Assembly (NCBI RefSeq): GCF_030380735.1
Contig: NZ_JAUDRZ010000029.1
Span: 566 to 64,565, forward strand
DNA length: 64,000 nucleotides
Direction: 5' to 3'
Origin: Rhizobium sp. S152
GTDB taxonomy: Bacteria > Pseudomonadota > Alphaproteobacteria > Rhizobiales > Rhizobiaceae
Positions 42,046 to 51,549 of the stretch are shown here, in pieces. The notes beneath the pieces are model-generated. The model made no database searches. It saw only the letters and a program-made list of their open reading frames with translations, and was not told the origin of the DNA. The position numbers and the translations under genes are program-made. Position 1 is the stretch's first letter. The number at the start of each line of letters is the position of its first letter.

Positions 42046-43200
42046 ATGAGATTGCCGAGTAGAGTTGCCACCACTGACAAGTCCTGCGTCATTATTTCCA
42101 GTGTAAGAGAAATGGTTCAATTGGAAGTAGAATGGAACGCACTTTGGCTGAAGGCCAAGGGATCGTTCTCCCAAACCTATTCCCTAGCCTTTCACAGTTG
42201 GAACGAAGTAGCGGCACCAGCGGGCCGATCGCTTTTCTGCATTGTCGTGCGCGAAGGTGGTCGGCTGGTTTTGGTTTTTCCCTTGCTGCGATATCGAAAG
42301 GGGCCTTGCTGGATGCTTCGCCCCCTCGGGCCGAACGCCGCGGAGGGCACAGCGATCCTGGTGGATCCGGAGTCAGAAAGTCAAGAGAATGTCCGCTTGG
42401 CATGGCAGGCCGTAGAGACCGTATCGAAAGCCGACATCATTCATATGCCATTCGTCGAGGTTGGTTCAGTGCTCGATCGTTCAATCCGCCGCGGGCGTAA
42501 TTTGCTCACCGATCGGGATGTTGCTCCCTTTGTTGATCTTCACGAATTCCCCGACTGGGAGAAATATGAGTTGGCAATCGGCGCAAACACCCGGCAGCAG
42601 CTAAACCGGAAGCGAAGGAGGCTTTCGGAAATGGGCGATCTGGAGTTCGTCGAAGTCGATCCAGTGACCACTCCCGAATATGCGAGGGAACTCTTGGAAT
42701 GCATGTTCTCCCACAAGAAGGTCTGGGCGGAAAGGGTTGGAAAACGTGGGGTCTGGATTACTTCCCCCGAATATCGGCGCTTTCTGTACAAATGGATCTC
42801 TGATCCCCGGAACGTCCAAAGTATGCGCGTTTTTGCCATCCTGATTGACAGAACACCGATCGCGGTGAAGCTGGCTTCCTTCGGTGTTTCGCACATAGAC
42901 CTTAACATAGCCGGATTCCACTCCGATCCGCGGTACGCAAAATATTCGCCCGGGTTCGTGCTCGATGAATATTGGATGAAGATTGCGTTCGAGAAACACC
43001 TGAACGTTGACTTTGGCGTCGGCGACGAACCCTACAAACTTTTCTGGTCCAGCAACGCCAGGATCAATGTTGCGAGCTACCACATCCCTCAGACGCTCGT
43101 GGGGAGAACGGTTACACGATTGTGGCGGCTAAAGCGGATAGCCCTGCAGCATATGGCGGAGCTCAGAGAACGGCCAAGTAAGGCCCACGCTGGGAGTTGA
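42046..43200 (+). CDS. GNAT/FemAB-like acyltransferase (CelD/BcsL type)
   Basis: A 384-residue protein from ATG 42046 (GGGGGGA seven bases upstream; an earlier ATG at 42019 lacks a site). Family features are LEVEWNALWLKAKGSFSQTY, LVLVFPLLRYRK, INIATRK-like NTRQQLNRKRRRL and a second GNAT half with HIDLNIAGFHSDPRYAKYSP and VDFGVGDEPYKL. CelD/BcsL-like enzymes often act in cellulose or exopolysaccharide loci; here the gene stands alone, so its target is unknown. Confidence 0.85.
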   Translation: MRLPSRVATTDKSCVIISSVREMVQLEVEWNALWLKAKGSFSQTYSLAFHSWNEVAAPAGRSLFCIVVREGGRLVLVFPLLRYRKGPCWMLRPLGPNAAEGTAILVDPESESQENVRLAWQAVETVSKADIIHMPFVEVGSVLDRSIRRGRNLLTDRDVAPFVDLHEFPDWEKYELAIGANTRQQLNRKRRRLSEMGDLEFVEVDPVTTPEYARELLECMFSHKKVWAERVGKRGVWITSPEYRRFLYKWISDPRNVQSMRVFAILIDRTPIAVKLASFGVSHIDLNIAGFHSDPRYAKYSPGFVLDEYWMKIAFEKHLNVDFGVGDEPYKLFWSSNARINVASYHIPQTLVGRTVTRLWRLKRIALQHMAELRERPSKAHAGS

Positions 43201-43831
43201 ACCCGGCGTTCCGATCACGCTTTGAAAGATGGGCCCGCCCGTGGTCGCCCACGGTCATACCGAGAACAATATGCTCAACGCGCTCTATGTTCTGAAAGAG
43301 ATGGCGTGATCGAGCTTCCCGGCAACGATCAGCTCCCCCCCCTGCTGGTGAAACGCTGCGAGTAGCCGCCGCAGTAGAAGCTACGTTCTGTAACGTGACG
43401 TACGTGCGCTTTGCGCGCCCGAATAATGAGGCACAAGACAGTGCTGGAAACTGTCCGAATTTGGCGTGCAGCAATCCCGGGTCAACTCTCAGCGCAAATC
43501 AACACTCATCGACGTTTTCGCTGCTCGACAGCCATCTACGATCGGTCAATTTCACGCAGATTGCGAACCGGAAAGGAAATGCTACGTTGATAACGCGGCG
43601 CAATGACTGGCAGAGGACTGGACAAACCACTTACGTCAGCAGTGGGCATGGATGTCCCTGCCAACACAGGTTCAAAGGTGCGAGCCGCGCATTCCCTTTC
43701 GCGTGACGCCGAGAACAGCAATCGCCATTTCCTTTCGACGCACCGGATGTTCATTCGGGACGACCCAGAATACTGAGGTGTGGTAACTCCAGTCTCCTGA
43801 AACCACTCCGAATGGACAACCTACTGAAAGC
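43201..43831. other. Intergenic region without a supported gene
   Basis: 631 bp. Short frames in both directions have no recognisable domains. A 27-codon frame at 43227-43310 is too short to judge. Possibly old decayed sequence plus the end of the minus-strand operon. Confidence 0.5.
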
Positions 43832-45904
43832 TCACATCGAGCGATCAAGCATCAGCTTGATGTAGATGCCGCCGACGACCGGACGCGAACGGAAACCACC
43901 AACACCGATCTGAAGGCCAGTTTGCGTGTGAAACCAGTCCGAAAGCGGCACTCGCTCGGGTGCGTCGTCCAGCCAATTGGCTACAGGTGCCAAGATGGCA
44001 TCGAAATCTGCCCGGTTGTCGGTAAGGCAGGCGGTCCAGACCAGCCAGTCGAGCTTGGTATAATGTTCGCGGCTGTCCAGCGGCAAACCGTAGTGATCCT
44101 GATTGCGCTTATAGCTGGACATTTCCTTAGCTGCGATCTCCGCGGGGAAGAGATTGAGGCCAAGGATGCGATCCCAAATGAGGTTGTATTTCTGACTCCA
44201 TGAGCCGGCCGCGTCGAAGGCAAGGCGGAAGGCGTCACCATCGTCGGCAAGCTTCACCCATTCGTCGGCCCAGTCTCGGGCGAGAGCGCGACATTTTCCG
44301 GCCTCTTCGATCTTGCCGAGCCGATCGCACAGCAGACTGTAAGCGCCAATTCCGACGATGGCTTTCAGTGAGAGGTTGGCATTGTGTGACAAGTGTCCGG
44401 CAAAATCGTCGGTGCAAAGCTGGTTTTCCGGATCGACGCCGCTCTCGATGAGATAGGTCGCCCACTTTTCCCAGAGCGGCCAAAATTCCTCGATGAACCG
44501 TGTCTCGCCAGTGCGCCCCAGAAGTGCCGCTGCGAGGATCAACATGTTGCCGCATTCCTCATAAGGCATCTGATTGTGTCCGGTGAGTTCACCCCCGCCA
44601 TAAACCTGACCGTTGGCGAGAGGAAACTGACCGACATCGTGCGGCGCATAGGGGAATGGCCAGCGGCCACCAGAAGCATAGGCGCAGATCGGGCGCATCT
44701 GGGCTTCGAGCAGTGCTGGATTGTAATGGAGAAAGAAGGGAGCGGAGGGATAGGTGAGGTCGACGGTGCCCAGGCAGCCGTTGGACGAGTTTTCCTTGGA
44801 GAAGTAGAGCAGCTTGCCATCGAGATCGGCGACGAGTACGTGGCCGCCCAGGCATTGGCGGAAGGCCAGGATGCCGATACGGGCATAGGTATCGCCGCCT
44901 GAGCGGATCAGCTGGGCGATCAGATCGTCATCATAAGCGATCGCACGGGCACAAAGTGCTTGCCGCTCATTCCAAGCGAGCTCGACAAGCCCGATGGCCG
45001 ATTGGCCGTTGCGGCGCCAGAACGGACGCAAGCGCCGGTGAAAATACTCAAGACCATAGACCTGATCGAAGGCCACCAAAAGTCGAAAGGCCTGAAGATC
45101 GACGTCGACGGCACCAAAAGATCGGCTCCACGCAGCGACATTATAGGCCGGCCGCTCCTGATGAATGCCATCCTCCTTTATAGCGAGGCCTCGGTGTCCG
45201 TGTTCGGGCATGGCAAGCGGCTTAACATCGCGCACGTCGTCACGAGCCGGGATACTGCCAGTGGCTGCAAAGCTATCGCGCAGTGTGCGCGCGTCGCCGA
45301 ACGCACTGACGGCCGGCGTGCCTGGCTCGGCAGACGTATAGAGATAACCCCAATCGATCTGCACCTCATCGCCGGACTGATGGAGCGGCATCTGTTCGCG
45401 CGCACCGACAAACAGTGCTTCCACTTGGCCAGCGCGGTGGCGACCCCAGATGACATCGGTCTCGGGATTGCCGGTCGCCCAGTTGGTGCTCCAGTCGATA
45501 TAGGCGGAAACCGTGTGCGACTTGCCATCAAGGGATGCAACCTCGATATCGATATAGCTCACAGGCCGGGCCATGAGTTCCAGGTCTTTCGGGAAGGTCG
45601 GAGTCGTGAACGTGAGTGTCAGCTCCACGCCGTCGGCCTGGAACCGATAAAGTGTCCGCAGCGGCGTCACCTCACGCCCGGTCTGGCGCATTGCCGGCAC
45701 TTCGATGCCGGTGCGCGTAACGAGGCCCATGAAGCGATAGCTCTTACCGTCGATGAAGGCCATGCCCGCCATAGACTGGTTCTTGCCGGTCCAGTGAATT
45801 GGCCAGGATTGCGTGAGCTCGTCGGTGTGCGACCACACGCTCATGAAGGGATCGTGGACGACAAGCGGCGTGGCGGGAATGCGGGCGGAACGGGGATCGG
45901 TCAT
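43832..45904 (-). CDS. DUF5127/DUF4965 'glutaminase-like' glycan-associated protein
   Basis: A 690-residue protein with the family opening PLVVHDPFMSVWSHTDEL, HWTGKNQSMAGMAFIDGKSY and later YDDDLIAQLIRSGGDTYARI, then a helical C-terminal domain (DDFAGHLSHNANLSLKAIVG; WDRILGLNLFP; HYTKLDWLVWTA). These correspond to the DUF5127-DUF4965-DUF1793 arrangement named after fungal glutaminase GtaA, but many bacterial members sit with polysaccharide genes. No signal peptide, so cytoplasmic. Last gene of the sulfatase operon, where a glycosidase-like role is plausible. Confidence 0.85.
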   Translation of the reverse strand: MTDPRSARIPATPLVVHDPFMSVWSHTDELTQSWPIHWTGKNQSMAGMAFIDGKSYRFMGLVTRTGIEVPAMRQTGREVTPLRTLYRFQADGVELTLTFTTPTFPKDLELMARPVSYIDIEVASLDGKSHTVSAYIDWSTNWATGNPETDVIWGRHRAGQVEALFVGAREQMPLHQSGDEVQIDWGYLYTSAEPGTPAVSAFGDARTLRDSFAATGSIPARDDVRDVKPLAMPEHGHRGLAIKEDGIHQERPAYNVAAWSRSFGAVDVDLQAFRLLVAFDQVYGLEYFHRRLRPFWRRNGQSAIGLVELAWNERQALCARAIAYDDDLIAQLIRSGGDTYARIGILAFRQCLGGHVLVADLDGKLLYFSKENSSNGCLGTVDLTYPSAPFFLHYNPALLEAQMRPICAYASGGRWPFPYAPHDVGQFPLANGQVYGGGELTGHNQMPYEECGNMLILAAALLGRTGETRFIEEFWPLWEKWATYLIESGVDPENQLCTDDFAGHLSHNANLSLKAIVGIGAYSLLCDRLGKIEEAGKCRALARDWADEWVKLADDGDAFRLAFDAAGSWSQKYNLIWDRILGLNLFPAEIAAKEMSSYKRNQDHYGLPLDSREHYTKLDWLVWTACLTDNRADFDAILAPVANWLDDAPERVPLSDWFHTQTGLQIGVGGFRSRPVVGGIYIKLMLDRSM

Positions 45905-45922
45905 TGCTGTCTCTTGTTCGAT

Positions 45923-47377
45923 TTACCAGGAGGCACGGCGAATGGGGAGCGGATCGACAGTAAAGGCCATGCGATCGCAAAGGCGCTGCAACAGACGGCA
46001 TTTCTCCGGAAGGCGGTCGAGATCGTCCCAGAGGTTTACGCTTTCATCGGGATCTGTTTGCAGGTCATACAGTTCGCCACGTCGGCCACCATGATTGACG
46101 ACAAGCTTCATGGTATCGGTGCGCAGCATTGTCGCGAACGGCAGATGCGGCTCCCGGTGCCAAGGCATGGCGTTGTAATATTCGCAGTAGACGTCGTCGT
46201 TGCCGGTTTGCATTTCGCTCCCCGTGAGCAATGGCCAGAGCGATTTGCCCTGCATGCCCGGCCAGATATCTAGCCCAGCCGCCTGAAGAAGGGTCGGGGC
46301 CAAGTCCATCAGCTCGACGAGGCCATCGATTCGGCGCGCGGGGATATGACCGGGCCAGGAGACCGCCAGCGGCACATGCACGCTCGGCTCGTAAAAGAAC
46401 GGGCCCTTGAGATAGATGCCGTGATCACCCAACAGCTCGCCGTGATCGGACATGAAGATGACGATAGTATTGTCCAGCTGTGCGGTCTCGCGCAGTGCAT
46501 CGAGCATACGTCCTACCTGGACGTCGATGAGGTCGCACATGGCGAAATAGGCAGCACGCACGAGGCGATGATCGTTGTCGGACATCTCGTCGTAGGGCAT
46601 GCCCGCATTGCCGCCATAGGCACCCTCGTGGTCGATGCGCTGGAAGTCCGGCTTGTCGTCGAGCTCTCCCGGCCGGTAGTTGGGCAGTTCGATCCCGTCG
46701 AGCCGATCGAGATAACGGTCGAGATATTCGGCAGGCGGATCGAAAGGATGGTGCGGATCGAAGAAGTTGACGGAGAATAGCCACGGTCGATCGGATGCCT
46801 CATGCGCCCTGAAGAAATTGATCGCCTTATCGGCGCACCAGGTCGTCTGGTGGTCCTGCGTTTCCGGCCCGGCACTCACATATTTGGAGCCACGATAGGG
46901 ATTGGCCTTGTAATCCGTACCGCGTTCGAGCAGCCAAAGATTGTATTCGTTGAGCGGCCAGTTGTGGGCGCTGCCGTAGTGGCCCGGATGATGCGACCAG
47001 TGGAAGGCGGCATAACCATCGCTGATGCGCGGCTCGACGACCGGCGCCACGCTGGGATGAGCGGCGGAGATGTGAAGCTTGCCCGAAAGCCCGCAGGTAT
47101 AGCCGTCGTCGGCCAGCAACCGGGTTACCAGTACCTCGTCGGCGGGCATGTCCTGTCCGTTCTGGCGGGTCCGCGTCGTGCGCGGATAGCGACCGGTGAG
47201 GAAGCTTGCACGGCTAGGCGTACATACCGGCGATTGACAATAGGCCTCTGAAAACCAAGCACCCTCGGCAAAGAGTTTGTCGAGCACCGGCGTGCGTACA
47301 TGCTGATTCCCGGTGATGCCAAGGGTATCCCAGCGTTGCTGGTCGGTGCAGATCCACAAAATATTGGGTTTGGTCAT
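45923..47377 (-). CDS. Sulfatase (arylsulfatase family, formylglycine type)
   Basis: A 484-residue sulfatase. It has PNILWICTDQQRWDTLG (metal-binding Asp), the maturation motif C52-T-P-S-R in SPVCTPSRASFLTGRYP whose Cys becomes formylglycine, GKLHIS, HHPFDPP and IVIFMSDHGELLGDHG. It has no signal peptide, so it probably acts on imported sulfated sugars or choline-sulfate-like esters in the cytoplasm. It lies between an ABC permease and the DUF4965 gene, which supports sulfated-glycan use. The maturase is not in the window. Confidence 0.94.
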   Translation of the reverse strand: MTKPNILWICTDQQRWDTLGITGNQHVRTPVLDKLFAEGAWFSEAYCQSPVCTPSRASFLTGRYPRTTRTRQNGQDMPADEVLVTRLLADDGYTCGLSGKLHISAAHPSVAPVVEPRISDGYAAFHWSHHPGHYGSAHNWPLNEYNLWLLERGTDYKANPYRGSKYVSAGPETQDHQTTWCADKAINFFRAHEASDRPWLFSVNFFDPHHPFDPPAEYLDRYLDRLDGIELPNYRPGELDDKPDFQRIDHEGAYGGNAGMPYDEMSDNDHRLVRAAYFAMCDLIDVQVGRMLDALRETAQLDNTIVIFMSDHGELLGDHGIYLKGPFFYEPSVHVPLAVSWPGHIPARRIDGLVELMDLAPTLLQAAGLDIWPGMQGKSLWPLLTGSEMQTGNDDVYCEYYNAMPWHREPHLPFATMLRTDTMKLVVNHGGRRGELYDLQTDPDESVNLWDDLDRLPEKCRLLQRLCDRMAFTVDPLPIRRASW

Positions 47378-47395
47378 GATAGTTCCCTGGGAGCG

Positions 47396-48241
47396 TCAGG
47401 CCTTGACGGCGCCGGCGATGCCTTCGACGAAGTAACGTTGAGCGAAAAAGAAGAACACGATGACTGGCAGTAGCGAAATGGTGGCTGCCGCCGCCATGCC
47501 TGACCAGTCGGTTTCATTGGTGCCGACGAAGGCCAGCATGCCCACCGGCAGAGTTCGCAATTCGGGCGTGCCAAAAGTGAAGACCAGCGGAACCAGGAAA
47601 GCGTTCCAGGCGGCAAGGAAGGTCAGCACTGTGACGGTCGCGGTGACAGGGCCAGCCAGTGGCATCATGACGCTGAAGAAGATGCGCAGAAACCCTGCCC
47701 CATCCATCGTGGCGGCCTCTTCGAGTTCGCGCGGCAGGCCGCGGAAATAGCCTGCATAAAGCAAGATCGCCGCCGACTGCCCGCTGCCACCCAGCGCCAA
47801 AATGATGCCCCCGTGACCGTTAAGCAGGCCGAGCGCATTGGTGAGATCGACAATGGGGACGATGGTGAGACCTGCGGGCACGACCAGTGTTGCTCCCAGA
47901 ACGCCGATGACGAATTTGCGGCCGACGAATTGATAACGGCCGAGTACATAGCCGGAGAGCGCTGTGTGCAAAACAACTAAGGCGACAGTGCCGACAGTCA
48001 CGATGATGGTGTTGAGCATGTAGGTTGAGAAGCCCGCCTGCCCCCACGCGCGGATATAGTTACTCCAGACCGGCGTGTTGGGCAGCAGGTTGAGCCCCTT
48101 GGAGAATATCTCAATCGGCGTCTTCAGCGAGGCCGAAACCAGCCAGAGAAAGGGATAGATCCAGACGAGGCAGAGCGCGGTGAGCGCAGCATAGCGCAGA
48201 ATTGTCCAGCCCCTTGGCCGTCGATTGACGAGGCGTTTCAT
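47396..48241 (-). CDS. Carbohydrate ABC permease (MalG-like)
   Basis: 281 residues with six membrane segments and the EAA loop EEAATMDGAGFLRIFFSVMMP that contacts the ATPase. It begins YAALTALCLVWIYPFLWLVS. It is intact, but its partner permease and binding protein upstream are broken by a deletion, so the importer is probably non-functional unless complemented. It overlaps the partner permease stop by four bases. Confidence 0.93.
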   Translation of the reverse strand: MKRLVNRRPRGWTILRYAALTALCLVWIYPFLWLVSASLKTPIEIFSKGLNLLPNTPVWSNYIRAWGQAGFSTYMLNTIIVTVGTVALVVLHTALSGYVLGRYQFVGRKFVIGVLGATLVVPAGLTIVPIVDLTNALGLLNGHGGIILALGGSGQSAAILLYAGYFRGLPRELEEAATMDGAGFLRIFFSVMMPLAGPVTATVTVLTFLAAWNAFLVPLVFTFGTPELRTLPVGMLAFVGTNETDWSGMAAAATISLLPVIVFFFFAQRYFVEGIAGAVKA

Positions 48242-48888
48242 GCGTCGTGCCTCCTCTTGCGGACCTTGCGCAGCAAGATCAGTTGTAGGCCGGCAAAAAG
48301 GATAAAGCTCAGTCCGAAGAAGATGGCTGCCGCCGAGGAATAACCGAGCCGTGGCATGTTGGAGGTAAAGGCCTGCCGATAGACGAAGATGTCGATGACT
48401 TCGGTGGCGTAGAACGGGCCGCCGCCGGTCAGCGTCAACAGCAGATCGAACACATTGGTAGCCTCGATCACCGTGATCAGGGTGATGATGATGGTGAACG
48501 GGGTCAGCAACGGCAAAGTAATGGCTCGAAACCGGTCCCAGGCTGAAGCACCGTCAAGTTCGGCGGCCTCGTAAAGATCGGGCGGAATGGTCTGCAGGGC
48601 CGCTAACCAGTATATCAGCGTGATGCCCAGCCACTTCCAAACCCAGATGCCGACAGCGCTATAGAGCGCAAAGCCGGCATTGCCGAGGAAGTTGAGCGGT
48701 TGCGAGAGGATATGGGAATTGAGGAGCACGATATTGAGCGGCCCCCTCGTGGGGTCGAGTACATAGCGCATGACCACGCCAACGATGGCCGCAGTCGTCA
48801 CGACAGGCAGAAAGATCGCGGTACGGAAGACCCGCACCAGCGGAAAATGAGCGTTGAGGACCACGGCGAGTATGAGTGCCAATCCCAC
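48238..48888 (-). pseudogene. Carbohydrate ABC permease (MalF-like), N-terminus deleted
   Basis: The 3' ~216 codons of a MalF-type permease survive: GLALILAVVLNAHFPLVRVF, ending with an intact EAA loop (YEAAELDGASAWDRFRAITLP) and the last membrane segments. The first membrane segments are missing; the sequence runs directly, out of frame, into the 5' part of the binding-protein gene near 48888. Confidence 0.88.
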
Positions 48889-49504
48889 CCGGCAAGATAA
48901 GGCCGTACTTGCCGCCTGTCGTGTCAGCCAACGCAGCCTTGCGCGCTTCATCCCAAGTGGCAGGGCCAACGTCCGGATCCACCCCTGCCGCCTGCACGCC
49001 TTCCTTGAAGAACCAGAGCGTGGTCGAGGTTTGTCGAACGGAAAAAATGGGGAAGGTATAGAGTTTGCCGCCGAAGTTGGTGAAGCCTTCGACCAAGGCC
49101 TCCCGCTGGAACGGCTTGTCGAAGGTGAAACTGTCGGCAAGGGGCTGGAACCAGCCGGCCGCCTGCAGCGAATTGACGGTCGCAGCATCACCGTTGGGCA
49201 CGTTGAAGACGTCGGGCAATTGGTTGCTGCGAAAGGCGAGCTGCAACGACTGCATCATGTCCGACGGATTGCCCGGCGTGTATTCGACCTTGGCAGGATT
49301 GGTAGCGGCAAAATCGGCCCAGACCTTTTCGTGTAAAGGGATAAGCGGTTGGAACATGTCCCACCACTTGATGGGAGTTGCCGCAGCCTGCGCAAACCCG
49401 CTCTGCGGCAAAAGGCCGGCTGCCCCGACCATAGCCAGGCTCTGCAAAAACGTGCGGCGGCCAACGCCGGAAACCGGCGCAGCATAACGTTCCGAAGTGC
49501 TCAT
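48888..49504 (-). pseudogene. ABC sugar-binding protein, C-terminal half deleted
   Basis: The first ~205 codons of a family-1 solute-binding protein: twin-arginine signal (GVGRRTFLQSLAMVGAAG), IKWWDMFQPLIPLHEKVW, DVFNVPNGDAATVN and FFKEGVQAAGVDPD. Past GGKYGLILPG the frame enters permease sequence. The ATG at 49504 has GAGAGGAAA directly upstream. About 1 kb is missing (estimate from usual family lengths). Confidence 0.88.
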
Positions 49505-49597
49505 TTTCCTCTCCCTCGCCATCTCCCGGATGACGGTGTGTGCTGACCTTACTCCATTTCGGGGCCGACGCGCTCCTCCAGCGCATACAGAGGCTGC

Positions 49598-49643
49598 CAG
49601 TTATTTATAACTGTGTCAAGCCTTGGTAAGTTATGTATAACTT
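49598..49643. promoter_or_regulatory. Two perfect LacI-type operators, 30 bp centre to centre
   Basis: Operator 1 is CAGTTAT-TT-ATAACTG (49598-49613); operator 2 is AAGTTAT-GT-ATAACTT (49628-49643). Both are perfect seven-base-arm palindromes with the core GTTAT/ATAAC, spaced three helical turns apart between the divergent binding-protein and lacI genes. The adjacent LacI regulator is the likely ligand (inference). Confidence 0.8.
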
Positions 49644-49712
49644 GACGAAGTTGACTGATCGCTCGGTTTTCTTTCGTGACAAGCTGCGGTATCTCGTGGA
49701 TGTGGAGGCCAA

Positions 49713-50774
49713 ATGAACAGACGAAAAACTGAGAAAGCCAGCGCGCGACCGACCATGAGTGATGTCGCCAAGCTTGCCGGCGTCAGCCAGGCCACCGTGT
49801 CCATGGTGCTCAATGGGACCGGTGGCACGAGAGTCACGGAAAAGACGCGCATGCTCGTGCGCGCAGCAGCCAAGCAATTGGGATATCGGGTCTGGATGCG
49901 CGCATCGGTGGGCAGCGGCGGCCTGCAGGCCATCGGCTTCATCATCGACGACAGCACCTCCAATCCTATTGTCAACAAGGCGATCGACGCGGCTCGCCAA
50001 ATCGCCTGGGAGAACGGTGCCGTCCTTGTCGTTCTTCCGACGCAGAACGATGAACGCCTTCGCACGGCCGCACTCGAACTTCTCTTTGCCCATCGCGTCG
50101 TCGGCGTCGTATTCGCTGCCTTTTTCACCCGCGAATATAGCCTGCCGCAAAAACTGAGTTCGGTGCCAGTCGTGCTCATCAATTGCCACACGAAAGGCGA
50201 CATTGCCCCCGCCATCCTACCTGCACATACGCTGGGAGCAGAAACGGCGGTAAGACATCTGACGACAGCCGGACATAAACGCATTGCCTTCATCAATGGC
50301 GAAAGCTGGATGGAGGCAAGCAAGGATCGGCTGCGCGGCTATCGACGCGGTCTTAAGACGGCTGGTATCGGGTTTGACGCTAGGCTTGTCCGTTCTGGCA
50401 ACTGGACACTTTCGGGCGGGCGCGAATGCACCATAAAACTGCTCGCCCTGCCAGAACCACCAACGGCTATCTTCTGTGCTAGCGACGAAATGGCTATCGG
50501 GTGTTATGAAGCGATCAAGGAAGCCGGACTTACCATTCCTGGCGATATTTCGGTGATTGGCTTCGATGACATAACTTCGTCCCGCCACCTCGAGCCGCCG
50601 CTTACCACCATACTTGTGCCGCATGACGACATGGGTCGGAGAGCAATCACCCATCTCTTTGCCAAGCGTGACAGCGACAGGCAAAGCGAGATCATTACCG
50701 GGCGGCTACAGATCGATTGCCCTCTCCTGGAACGGGCTTCGGTCGGCCCTCCCAATGGAATTGCCACATCGTAA
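49713..50774 (+). CDS. LacI-family regulator of the sulfatase operon
   Basis: A 353-residue regulator. HTH at ~15-70 (TMSDVAKLAGVSQATVSMVL; VRAAAKQLGYRV), then a sugar-binding-like effector domain (AIGFIIDDSTSNPIVNKAID; ending VIGFDDITSSRHLEPPLTTI). It is intact although the importer genes it faces are broken. It probably represses the divergent operon and itself through the two palindromes at 49598-49643. Confidence 0.94.
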   Translation: MNRRKTEKASARPTMSDVAKLAGVSQATVSMVLNGTGGTRVTEKTRMLVRAAAKQLGYRVWMRASVGSGGLQAIGFIIDDSTSNPIVNKAIDAARQIAWENGAVLVVLPTQNDERLRTAALELLFAHRVVGVVFAAFFTREYSLPQKLSSVPVVLINCHTKGDIAPAILPAHTLGAETAVRHLTTAGHKRIAFINGESWMEASKDRLRGYRRGLKTAGIGFDARLVRSGNWTLSGGRECTIKLLALPEPPTAIFCASDEMAIGCYEAIKEAGLTIPGDISVIGFDDITSSRHLEPPLTTILVPHDDMGRRAITHLFAKRDSDRQSEIITGRLQIDCPLLERASVGPPNGIATS

Positions 50775-50869
50775 ATCCCTGCCTCAACTCATCGGCGCCC
50801 ATGCAAAGCTTAAGGCCTGGATTGGGTCGCTGCCTCACGGATCTGAGCTGCCGATCTAAGCACATTTGT

Positions 50870-51549
50870 CAAGAAAGGCTCGAGCTTCCGGGCGAAATAG
50901 GCCTCGCAACTGTGACGACCCAGGTGACTGACGCGAACAGTCTAATATCTCTTGCTCCCCCATCTCGCCGGGTTATAGCTGAGATGGAGATTTTCGTCGC
51001 GTGGTTCAATCAATCCGGGCTGGGGGGCAATTTCCACTTCAAGCTTTGACGCGTTCGGCAGTGGGCCATCTTTACTTTGAAAGCGTACATCCTTTTGAGG
51101 ACGGCAACGGTCGAATTGGCGCGCGCTCGCTGAGAAATCCCTGGCGCAAAACATAGGGCAGCCATGCCTCATATCACTCGCCTTTACAATTGAAAAAGAA
51201 CGCAAGGCCTACTATTCCCAGCTTGAGCACTGATTGGGTCATTTTCTTCGCGGAAACTATCCTGAACGCTCAGCGCGTACGCTTCAGCGCATAGATTTCT
51301 TCATTCAGAAGCTAAGTTCTACGAACGCTTTCGAGGCCGAACGAGCGGCAGGAAAAGGTAGTTGCTCGCATCTTCAAGGAGGGCACTACAGGCTTCAAGG
51401 TGGGGCTAAGTGCAGAAAACTATATCTCGATCACAGACACTTCCCGCGCCACAGCGACACGCGACCTTCAGCAACTCGTGGAGATTGGTGCGCTTACGCG
51501 TAGGGACGAACCTCGGCGTACCCGATATTCGCTTTTGTTCCAGAAGTAG
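50870..51549 (+). pseudogene. Fic-domain protein (Fic/wHTH) pseudogene
   Basis: Blocks of a Fic-family AMP-transferase occur in order across shifted frames: LISLAPPSRRVIAEMEIFVA, AVGHLYFESVHPFEDGNGRI (catalytic His motif), LAEKSLAQNIGQ, AFTIEKERKAYYSQLEH-stop, WVIFFAETIL, and an intact 3' winged-helix end (VVARIFKEGT; ITDTSRATATRDLQQLVEIG; RYSLLFQK-stop at 51547-51549). At least four frame breaks and a missing 5' region make it non-functional. Confidence 0.85.

Noticed and set aside
43227..43310. 27-codon frame starting ATGGGCCCGCCC after the acetyltransferase gene
   Set aside because: Too short, no ribosome site and no recognisable family; left as intergenic.
44960..46273. 437-codon plus-strand ORF over the DUF4965 and sulfatase genes
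   Set aside because: Antisense shadow in GC-rich coding DNA; spans two well-supported minus-strand genes.
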